Of a stretch of 44,401 nt of DNA, positions 36,993-44,401 are shown piece after piece. The stretch covers positions 1-44,401 of the forward strand of contig JAJXTD010000003.1 in NCBI GenBank assembly GCA_021784035.1, in the 5' to 3' direction. Both the position numbers and the translations under genes were made by a program. The notes under the pieces are model-generated. The model was given only the letters and a program-made list of their open reading frames with translations. It had not been told where the DNA came from and ran no database searches. Position 1 is the stretch's first letter, and each line of letters begins with the position of its first letter. The DNA comes from Actinomycetes bacterium. Lineage in GTDB: Bacteria > Actinomycetota > Actinomycetes > S36-B12 > CAIYMF01.

Positions 36993-39900
36993 ATGACCGC
37001 CGACGGCGCGCCCGCGGCCCGGGCCGGGAGCCTGCAGGGGCGGCTCGCCCGGCTCGGCTTCGTCGACGCCGGACGTGCCGTGCGCCTGCTGAGCGACCCG
37101 GGACTCGTCTCGCTCGGTGACGCCGCGGTCGACGGCCTCGCGCTCGCGCCCGACCCCGACCTCGCGCTGACGACCCTGGCCCGTGTCGCGGAGACGCGGG
37201 CGCGCGGCGCCGAGGAGCTCGTCGCCGCCGTCGACGCCGACGCGGTGCTGCGGTCGCGGGCGTACGCCGTGCTCGGCACGTCGGCGGCGCTCGGCGACCA
37301 CCTCGTGCGCCACCCCGAGGACTGGGTCGTGCTGCGCGGCCCGGCGACACCTGCCGACGAGCCGGCCCCGACGCTCCATCCCTTCGCGTCGGCGGCGGAG
37401 GCCCGCGCCGACCTGCTGCGCGCTGTCGGTGCCGACCCGGCGGCGGCCGGTCCGCGCGCGCGTGACGCCGCGGGAGCCACGTACGCCGCCCTGCGGTCGG
37501 CGTACCGCCGTCGGCTGCTCGGCATCGCGGCCGCCGACATCGCCGACGGGGCGGCGTTCGTCGACGTGTCGGCCGCGCTCGCGGACCTCGCCGACGCCAC
37601 GCTCGAGGCGGCGCTCGCGATCGCCCGCGCCGAGCACCCGGCCGACGCCGACCGGTGCCGGCTGGCCGTCCTCGCGCTCGGCAAGTGCGGCGGCCGCGAG
37701 CTCAACTACATCTCCGACGTCGACGTGCTGTTCGTCGCCGAGCCCGTCGCCGGCGAGGACGAGACGGAGGCGCTCATGGCCGCCACCCGGCTCGCGCAGT
37801 CCCTCATGCGCGCCTGCATCGCGCCCACGAGCGAGGGCACCATCTGGGAGGTCGACCCGAACCTGCGGCCCGAGGGCAAGAACGGCGCGCTCGTGCGCAC
37901 TCTCGCCTCCTACGACGGCTACTACCGCCGCTGGGCGTCGACGTGGGAGTTCCAGGCGCTGCTCAAGACGCGTCCGGCCGCCGGCGACCTCGACCTCGGC
38001 CGGGCGTTCGTCGACCTCGTGACCCCGCTCGTCTGGTCGGCCGCGGACCGGCCGAACTTCGTCGAGGACGTGCAGGCGATGCGTCGCCGGGTCGAGGAGA
38101 ACGTCCCGGCGAAGGACGCCGACCGGCAGCTCAAGCTCGGCGCCGGGGGGTTGCGCGACGTCGAGTTCTCCGTGCAGCTGCTGCAGCTCGTGCACGGCCG
38201 GAGCGACGTGATGCTGCACAGCGCCACGACGATGCAGGCGCTGGAGTCGCTCGCCACCTGGGGCTACGTGGGCCGCGACGACGCGAGCGCCCTCGCGTCG
38301 TCCTACGCGTTCCTGCGGACCCTCGAGCACCGCATCCAGGTGCACCGGCTGCGGCGTACCCACGTGGTCCCGGACGCGGAGGAGGACCTGCGGCGCATTG
38401 CCCGCTCGATGGGCTACCGGACGCACCCGGTCGTCGAGCTCACCGACGCGCTGCGCCGCCACCGCGTCGAGGTGCGCCGGTTGCACGAGAAGCTGTTCTA
38501 CCGGCCGCTGCTCAACGCGGTCGCGCGGCTGGACGCCGGCGAGGCGCGGCTCACCGCTGAGGCGGCGCGCCAGCGACTCGAGGCGCTGGGCTACACCGAC
38601 CCGGTCGGCGCCCTGCACCACCTCGAGGCGCTCACCTCCGGCGTCACCCGCCGCGCGGCCATCCAGCGCACCCTGCTGCCGGTGATGCTCGGCTGGTTCG
38701 CCGGGGCACCCGACCCGGACGCCGGTCTGCTCGCCTTCCGGCGGATGAGCGACGCCCTCGGGTCGACGCCGTGGTACCTGCGGCTGCTGCGCGACGAGTC
38801 GCTCGCGGCGCAGCGCCTCGCGACGGTGCTCGCGTCGAGCCGCTACGCCTCCGACCTGCTGATGCGTGCGCCCGAGGCCGTCGCGATGCTGGCCGACGAC
38901 GGCGAGCTCGTGCCGCGCGGCCGGGACGCGCTGGTCGTCGAGGCGCTGGCCGCCGCACGCCGCTACGACGACCCCGACGTCGGCGTCGCCGCGGTGCGCG
39001 CCCTGCGCCGGCGCGAGCTGTTCCGCACCGCCGTGGCCGAGCTGCTCGGGCTGTCCGAGGTCGACGAGTGCGGTGTCGCCCTGTCCGACATCGCGGCGGC
39101 CACGATCGTCGGCGCTCTCGAGCTCGCCGAGCGCGCGGTCGTGGCAGCGCGCGGCTCGGCGCTGCCGACCCGGTTCCTCGTCGTCGCCATGGGGCGCTTC
39201 GGTGGCGGCGAGCTCGGCTTCGCCAGCGACGCCGACGTGCTGTTCGTGCACGAGCCGCTGCCCGGGGCCGACGAGCGCGACGCCCACGAGGCCGCGCTCG
39301 CCGTCGCGGGCGAGCTGCGCCGGCTGCTGATGATCCCGACGCCGGACCCGGTGCTGGAGGTCGACGCGTCGTTGCGGCCCGAGGGGCGCAACGGCCCGCT
39401 CGTGCGCACCCTGGGGTCCTACGCCGCGTACTACGAGCGGTGGTCGTCGGCCTGGGAGGCGCAGGCGCTGCTGCGGGCCGAGCCGGTCGCGGGCGACGCG
39501 GACCTCGGCCGGCGCTTCGTCGCGCTGGTCGACCCGCTGCGCTACCCGCCCGACGGCATCCCGGAGTCCGACGTACGCGAGATCCGCCGGCTCAAGGCGC
39601 GCATGGAGGCCGAGCGGCTGCCGCGGGGCGCGGACCCGGGGCTGCACACCAAGCTCGGTCGCGGGGGGCTCTCCGACGTCGAGTGGGTCGCCCAGCTGCT
39701 CACGCTCCGGCATGGTCACGCGGTGCCGGGACTGCGCACCACGCGCACGCTGCCCGCCCTCGCCGCGGCCGTCGAGGCGGGCCTGCTCGACCCCGAGGAC
39801 GCCGCCCACCTCGTCTCGGCGTGGCGCATCGCCACGCGGGTGCGCGACGCCGTCATGCTGGTCCGCGGACGGGCCGGGGACATGGTCCCGACCGACGCGC

Positions 39901-40025
39901 GGGATCTCGCCGCCGTCTCGCAGGTGCTCGGCTACCGTCCGGGCGAGAGCGGGGCGTTGCTCGACGACTATCGTCGGGTGACCCGTCGGGCCCGCGGGGT
40001 CGTGGAGAGGGTGTTCTACGCGTGA
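36993..40025 (+). CDS. glnE: Glutamine synthetase adenylyltransferase/deadenylase
   Basis: Two GlnE halves: LAVLALGKCGGRELNYISDVDVLFV and LVVAMGRFGGGELGFASDADVLFVHEP, each followed by (D/N)LRPEG(K/R)NG. Confidence 0.96.
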   Translation: MTADGAPAARAGSLQGRLARLGFVDAGRAVRLLSDPGLVSLGDAAVDGLALAPDPDLALTTLARVAETRARGAEELVAAVDADAVLRSRAYAVLGTSAALGDHLVRHPEDWVVLRGPATPADEPAPTLHPFASAAEARADLLRAVGADPAAAGPRARDAAGATYAALRSAYRRRLLGIAAADIADGAAFVDVSAALADLADATLEAALAIARAEHPADADRCRLAVLALGKCGGRELNYISDVDVLFVAEPVAGEDETEALMAATRLAQSLMRACIAPTSEGTIWEVDPNLRPEGKNGALVRTLASYDGYYRRWASTWEFQALLKTRPAAGDLDLGRAFVDLVTPLVWSAADRPNFVEDVQAMRRRVEENVPAKDADRQLKLGAGGLRDVEFSVQLLQLVHGRSDVMLHSATTMQALESLATWGYVGRDDASALASSYAFLRTLEHRIQVHRLRRTHVVPDAEEDLRRIARSMGYRTHPVVELTDALRRHRVEVRRLHEKLFYRPLLNAVARLDAGEARLTAEAARQRLEALGYTDPVGALHHLEALTSGVTRRAAIQRTLLPVMLGWFAGAPDPDAGLLAFRRMSDALGSTPWYLRLLRDESLAAQRLATVLASSRYASDLLMRAPEAVAMLADDGELVPRGRDALVVEALAAARRYDDPDVGVAAVRALRRRELFRTAVAELLGLSEVDECGVALSDIAAATIVGALELAERAVVAARGSALPTRFLVVAMGRFGGGELGFASDADVLFVHEPLPGADERDAHEAALAVAGELRRLLMIPTPDPVLEVDASLRPEGRNGPLVRTLGSYAAYYERWSSAWEAQALLRAEPVAGDADLGRRFVALVDPLRYPPDGIPESDVREIRRLKARMEAERLPRGADPGLHTKLGRGGLSDVEWVAQLLTLRHGHAVPGLRTTRTLPALAAAVEAGLLDPEDAAHLVSAWRIATRVRDAVMLVRGRAGDMVPTDARDLAAVSQVLGYRPGESGALLDDYRRVTRRARGVVERVFYA

Positions 40026-41302
40026 GCGTCGAGTCGCAGGGGCGTCGATCGCGGGAGCGGTCGCGCACGTCGATGCGCGACGTCCTCGCCGTCCGGGAGT
40101 TCCGCGGCATCGTCATCTCGCAGGTCGCCAGCGAGGCGGGCGACCAGATCGCCCGCGTGGCTCTCGCCCTGCTCGTCCTCTCGCACACCGGCTCGCCGCT
40201 GTTCGCGGCGGCGACGTTCGCCGTCGCGTTCATCCCGTCCTTCCTCGGCGGGGCACTCCTCGGACCCGTCGCCGACCGCTTCTCGCGCCGGTCGCTCATG
40301 CTCGCCGCCGACACCGGCCGCGCCGCGCTGATCGTGCTGCTGGCGCTCGTCGCCGTGCCGAGCACGCCGCTGTGGGTCCTGTTCGCGCTGCTGCTCGTCG
40401 CCGAGATGTTCACGCCGCTGTTCGACTCCGCCCGGGCGGCGACCACGCCCGAGGTCCTGGGCAGCGTCAACCTGGTGGCCACCGGCGCGGCGCTGTCGCG
40501 CGTGCTCAGCCTCGCCAACCAGGCGGTCGGGCTCGTGCTCGGCGGTCTCATCGTCCAGTTCACGAGCCCGCGCCTCGCGCTCCTGCTCGACGGCATCTCG
40601 TTCCTCGTGTCCTACGCCGTCCTCGTGCTCTTCCTCAAGCCCCGGCCCGCCGCGCTCGAGTCGACCCCGTCGCTCGGCATCCTGCTCAAGGACCTCAGCC
40701 GCGGCTGGACCCTGCTCATGGCCGACCGCTCCCGCCGCGCGCTCGTCCTGCTCGGCTGGGGCATGGCACTGCCGCTCGTGGCGCCGGAGGCCGTGGGCCT
40801 CGCCTACGTCAACGCGGAGGGTGAGGCGGACAGCTGGGGCGGCGTCCTCATGGCCGCGGTCGTGGCCGGCGCCGCGGTCGGCGCCGTGCTCGTCGGGAGG
40901 CGCTCGCCGCGCGAGCAGCTCGACCTCGTGCTGCCGCTCGCCATGCTCATGTCGCTGCCGCTGCTCGTCACGGGCATCGAGCCGCCGGTGTGGATCCTGG
41001 CCGGGCTGTGGTTCGTGTCGGGTGCCGCGCAGGCCTTCCTCGTCCCGGTCATGGCCTTCACGACGATGCTCACCCCGAACGCGCAGCGTGGCAGCGTCAT
41101 CGGCATCGCGGGCGCGGGCTTCGCCCTGCTGACCGCGCTCGGCTACCTCGTCGTGGGCTGGGTCGCCACGGTCACGAGCCCCGCGTTCTCGGTCGTCGTC
41201 ATGGCGGTGCTCGGACTCGTCGTCGCGTCCGCGTGCTACGTGGTGTGGCCCGCGGCGCGCCTGCGCGCCGACGTGCGCGCCCTCGAGGAGCACGGGCTCT
41301 AG
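40022..41302 (+). CDS. MFS transporter
   Basis: VREFRGIVISQVASEAGDQIARVALALLVLSHTGSPLFAAATFAVAFIPSFLGGALLGPVADRFSRRSLMLAADTGRAALI; GTG start overlaps glnE stop. Confidence 0.9.
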   Translation: MSVESQGRRSRERSRTSMRDVLAVREFRGIVISQVASEAGDQIARVALALLVLSHTGSPLFAAATFAVAFIPSFLGGALLGPVADRFSRRSLMLAADTGRAALIVLLALVAVPSTPLWVLFALLLVAEMFTPLFDSARAATTPEVLGSVNLVATGAALSRVLSLANQAVGLVLGGLIVQFTSPRLALLLDGISFLVSYAVLVLFLKPRPAALESTPSLGILLKDLSRGWTLLMADRSRRALVLLGWGMALPLVAPEAVGLAYVNAEGEADSWGGVLMAAVVAGAAVGAVLVGRRSPREQLDLVLPLAMLMSLPLLVTGIEPPVWILAGLWFVSGAAQAFLVPVMAFTTMLTPNAQRGSVIGIAGAGFALLTALGYLVVGWVATVTSPAFSVVVMAVLGLVVASACYVVWPAARLRADVRALEEHGL

Positions 41303-41306
41303 CCCG

Positions 41307-43418
41307 TCAGCGGCCGGGCAGGACCCGCGCGGAACCATGCCGCTGCAAGGGTTGCCAGCCGACGCGCGCCCCGGCGAACGCGGACGCGACCGACTGGATG
41401 ACGACGAGGTACATGAGCTGGCGATAGACGAGCTGCTGCAGCGGCATCCACCACACGGACCGCAGCGGCTCGTGGTCGAGATGCAGCGCGTAGGCGCCGA
41501 GCGACATCTGGACCAGCGTGAACGCGAGCGCGACGCCGAGCACGACACGCGCGTCGAGGAAGACGAGGCCGTAGATCGCCATGATGTCGACGACCGGTCC
41601 GAGCAGCGGCATGAGCACCTGGAAGAGGAACAGGTACGGCAGCCCGCGCCGGCCGAGGTGCCCGGCCCGGCCGGCCTCGACGGCGGCGTGCCGGTGCTTC
41701 CACATCGACTGCATGGTCCCGTAGGCCCAGCGGTACCGCTGCTTCCACAGCTGGCGGAGCGTCGACGGTGCCTCGGTCCACGCGATCGCCGACTGCTCGT
41801 AGGCCACTCGCCAGCCCGCGCGGGTCACGGCCATCGTGAGGTCGGTGTCCTCGGCGAGGGTGTCGTCGCCGACGCCGCCGACATCGACGAGAGCAGAGCG
41901 GCGGAACGCGCCGATCGCGCCCGGCACCGTGGGGATGCAGTCGAGGACGTCGAACATACGGCGGTCGAGGTTGAAGCCGACGACGTACTCGAGGTGCTGC
42001 CAGCGGCCGAGCAGCCCGGTGCGGTTGGAGACCTTCGTGTTCCCGCTCACCGCTCCGACCTCGGGGTCGGCGAGCGGCGCCACGAGGAGTCGGACGGCGT
42101 CGGGCTCGAACACCGTGTCGGCGTCCACGAGCACGAGGACGTCGTGCCGTGCCGCACGGATGCCCGCGTTCAGCGCGGCGGGCTTCCCGGAGTTGGCCTG
42201 GCGCACGACCAGGACGCCGTCGAGCCCGAGCCGCTCGACGGCGTCGGCGGTGCCGTCGGTGGACCCGTCGTCGACGACCACGATCTCGAGGCCGGGGTAG
42301 CCCGTGGCGACGAGACTGCGCACCGTGCCGGCGATGCCGGCGACCTCCTGGTACGCCGGGATCACGACGCTCACCGGTGGGTTCCACGGCTCCGCGCCCC
42401 CGACGGCACGACGCTGACGCACGTGCCTGCGGGCGAAGACGAGCAGCAGCAGCGCCCGGAGCACGCCGAGCACGAGGAAGACCAGCAGGAGCACGGTGAG
42501 CAACCGCAGCACCCACACGGACGCGAGCACCACCGCGACGAGCGCGGTGCCGGCCACGCGCTGCCCGGTGGTCGCCGACAGCTCTGCGCCACCGACGCCG
42601 ACGGCCTGCGAGACGGTCGTGAGCCGGTCACCCCGGGCCCGGAGGTCCTGGATGAGGGTGGGCAGCGCGGCGACGGTCTGGGCGCGGTCGCCGCCGCCGT
42701 CGTGCATGAGGACCAGGGCGCCCTCACCGGCGGGCGGCGTGCCGGACGCGACGATCCGCGCGACACCGGGTGTGGCCCAGTCGCGGGTGTCGACCGTGCT
42801 GAGCACGATCGCGTAGCCCTGGGCCGTGGCCACGCGCAGCGACGGCCACTGGGCGGCGGTCACGGCGTCCGCGGTCGAGGAGTACGGCGGGCGGAGCAGA
42901 TGGGTCTGGCGGCCGGTCGCGGCGGCCACGACGTTCTGGGTGAGCGACAGCTCGGTCTCGATGCGCGACGCCGACGCGGTGGCGAGATCGAGGTGGGTGA
43001 AGGTGTGGATGCCGATCTCGTGGCCCTCGGCGACGATCTGCCTGACCAGACCGGGGTACAGGGCGGCGTGGGCGCCCACGACGAAGAACGTCGCGTGCAC
43101 GTGGTTCTCCCGCAGGATGCGCAGGATCTGGGGGGTCCACACCGGGTCCGGCCCGTCGTCGAACGTGAGGGCGACGAGCCCCGCGGCAGGTGCCTTGGTG
43201 GTGGTCGTCGACGGGTCGGCCGACGTCGCGAGGAAGACCGGTCCCGCCCCCGCGGGCAGCGCTGTCGTCGCGGCCGACCCGGGAGCCGTCCCGGCCGCAC
43301 CGGTGCGGTGCTGCAGCAGACCTACGACGGTGAGCATGAGGACGAGCACCACCAGGCTGGCCGTCAGCGCGACCCAGTGGGTGCGTGCCGCGGCTCCGCG
43401 GCGGTTCGCCGGGGCCAC
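41307..43418 (-). CDS. Bifunctional polysaccharide deacetylase (NodB)-glycosyltransferase family 2 membrane protein
   Basis: NodB motifs LTFDDGPDPVWTPQIL, HTFTHLD, LRPPYSS; GT2 motifs VSVVIPAYQE, VVDDGSTDGT, LVDADTVF, EDTDLTMA, QRYRW; multiple TM segments. Start assigned to GTG 43418, 2 nt after upstream stop. Confidence 0.9.
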   Translation of the reverse strand: MAPANRRGAAARTHWVALTASLVVLVLMLTVVGLLQHRTGAAGTAPGSAATTALPAGAGPVFLATSADPSTTTTKAPAAGLVALTFDDGPDPVWTPQILRILRENHVHATFFVVGAHAALYPGLVRQIVAEGHEIGIHTFTHLDLATASASRIETELSLTQNVVAAATGRQTHLLRPPYSSTADAVTAAQWPSLRVATAQGYAIVLSTVDTRDWATPGVARIVASGTPPAGEGALVLMHDGGGDRAQTVAALPTLIQDLRARGDRLTTVSQAVGVGGAELSATTGQRVAGTALVAVVLASVWVLRLLTVLLLVFLVLGVLRALLLLVFARRHVRQRRAVGGAEPWNPPVSVVIPAYQEVAGIAGTVRSLVATGYPGLEIVVVDDGSTDGTADAVERLGLDGVLVVRQANSGKPAALNAGIRAARHDVLVLVDADTVFEPDAVRLLVAPLADPEVGAVSGNTKVSNRTGLLGRWQHLEYVVGFNLDRRMFDVLDCIPTVPGAIGAFRRSALVDVGGVGDDTLAEDTDLTMAVTRAGWRVAYEQSAIAWTEAPSTLRQLWKQRYRWAYGTMQSMWKHRHAAVEAGRAGHLGRRGLPYLFLFQVLMPLLGPVVDIMAIYGLVFLDARVVLGVALAFTLVQMSLGAYALHLDHEPLRSVWWMPLQQLVYRQLMYLVVIQSVASAFAGARVGWQPLQRHGSARVLPGR

Positions 43419-43420
43419 GC

Positions 43421-44008
43421 TCAGCCCGGGGCCGGCGTCGGGCTGGGCCGGCCGCGCGGGGTGGACGTCGACTGGGGTGTCGGAGACGCGCGGTGGTCCG
43501 ACCCCGGCGTGGTCGGCAGCGCGCGGGGGCTCGCGAGCGCTGCTGTCGGTGTCGGTGTCGGTGTCGGTGTCGCTGTCGGGGACGGGTGGGTGGGAGACGG
43601 TGTCGGCGTCGGTGTCGGACCGGCCGTGCGGACGAGGGCAGCGGTCGCCCGACCGCCGCCGGTCGAGGTGGGCCGGGCGCCGGCCGTCGGCTCGGCCGAC
43701 GGCGCGGAGACGGACACGGCCTCGGCCGGCGTTCCGCCGGGGTGCGGGACCCCGAGACCGTCGAGCGCCTTGATGACGGGGGTGAGGACCGGGCTGCCGG
43801 ACAGCGGTCCGGTGCCGGAGAGGCCCAGCGCCGCGGCCCCGACGAAGGCGGCGCAGATCAGCGACACCCCGACGCCGACCCGGCGCGTGCGCCGGCGCCG
43901 TCCGCCGGTCGGGTCGACGAAGACCGGCAGCTGCTCGCTGCCCGGGTCGCCGACGGTCGTGGGCGCCGAGTCGCGGGCGGGACCCGCCTCGGGCATGCCG
44001 TCCTGCAC
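43421..44008 (-). CDS. Single-TM protein with Pro/Thr-repeat extracellular tail
   Basis: VQDGMPEAG...GGRRRRTRRVGVGVSLICAAFVGAAALGLSG...GPTPTPTPSPTHPSPTATPTPTPTPTAALAS; GGAGG 8 nt before GTG 44008. Confidence 0.65.
   Translation of the reverse strand: MQDGMPEAGPARDSAPTTVGDPGSEQLPVFVDPTGGRRRRTRRVGVGVSLICAAFVGAAALGLSGTGPLSGSPVLTPVIKALDGLGVPHPGGTPAEAVSVSAPSAEPTAGARPTSTGGGRATAALVRTAGPTPTPTPSPTHPSPTATPTPTPTPTAALASPRALPTTPGSDHRASPTPQSTSTPRGRPSPTPAPG
43543..43579. repeat. GTGTCG hexanucleotide microsatellite
   Basis: (c/g)tgtcg repeated about six times in the Pro-Thr coding region. Confidence 0.8.
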
Positions 44009-44265
44009 GGGTCTGGCCTCCGTACCGGGTCGGGTGCGGCCGGGCAGCCCCGGCCGAGGACGTTCGGCTCCACGGTAACCGCTGGGCGGAAGCGCTCCGC
44101 CGCCGCTGCGCTGCGGGTGTCCTGTGAGGAATGCCTCCGGCCTCCCGGGTAACGACCCGGTCCGCCCCATCGGTCACGTGATGTGTCCGAAGGGTGACCG
44201 AGCGTGACCACGGGTCGCGTCCCGCCGGCCTGTCCCGCCCGCCGAGACGGCGGGTCCTCGGCTAG

Positions 44266-44401
44266 CGCTGGGTCGAGTCGATGACGACCCCTGCCGAGGA
44301 GATCGCGGCGCTGCCGCACCGGACCCTGGTCGTCCACGGGTCCGACGACCAGATCATCCCGCTGGAGAACGCCCTGCAGCTGCTGCGCATCGTGCCGGGC
44401 G
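44266..44401 (+). pseudogene. 5'-truncated alpha/beta-hydrolase fragment (runs off window)
   Basis: After in-frame TAG at 44263: RWVESMTTPAEEIAALPHRTLVVHGSDDQIIPLENALQLLRIVPG, resembling only the post-cap C-terminal part of alpha/beta-hydrolases; no N-terminal domain encoded upstream. Confidence 0.5.

Noticed and set aside
36222-39809. 1195-aa minus-strand ORF antisense to glnE
   Set aside because: Low-complexity Arg/Gly/Asp/Val composition typical of antisense frames in GC-rich DNA; glnE on the plus strand has full domain motifs.
41302-41307. Possible overlap or fusion between MFS and GT2 genes
   Set aside because: The genes are convergent and separated by 4 bp; no shared frame.

Overview
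High-GC actinobacterial chromosomal window (Micrococcales-like by gene content and style; taxonomy is inferred, not tested). It holds about 35 genes, mostly core chromosome with several inserted accessory blocks. Main blocks: (i) FeoA/FeoB/FeoC-like iron uptake next to a heterodimeric ABC exporter; (ii) DEAD-box helicase, convergent with a thioredoxin carrying a His-rich tail; (iii) Nif3-like / C4 zinc-ribbon / RNase H-acid phosphatase operon, then an imperfect ~60-bp tandem repeat and a DUF3311 + sodium:solute symporter pair; (iv) SLC13/ArsB-like permease, YaaA, RNB-domain ribonuclease, class A RNase P RNA (rnpB); (v) MarR, polyphosphate-glucokinase/ROK, Map, a Lys/Ala-rich histone-H1-like repeat protein, an EntS-like MFS; (vi) F420-dependent NADP reductase-like protein and a HemG/HemY - radical SAM/SPASM - HemA heme cluster with a candidate Rex site; (vii) panB, then a DHA2-type MFS plus TetR pair whose promoter carries a strong DtxR/IdeR-like iron box overlapping a TetR-like operator; (viii) nadE, glnA - GATase - glnE, MFS; (ix) a Pro/Thr-repeat membrane protein coupled to a NodB-deacetylase/GT2 fusion, next to a 5'-truncated alpha/beta-hydrolase fragment at the window edge. 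I found no CRISPR array, IS element, prophage or tRNA. No wholly new multi-gene system is provable from sequence alone. The best candidates for follow-up are the dual iron/TetR promoter, the NodB-GT2 polysaccharide locus, the heme/radical-SAM cluster, the mutually exclusive hairpins upstream of panB, and the intergenic tandem repeat.
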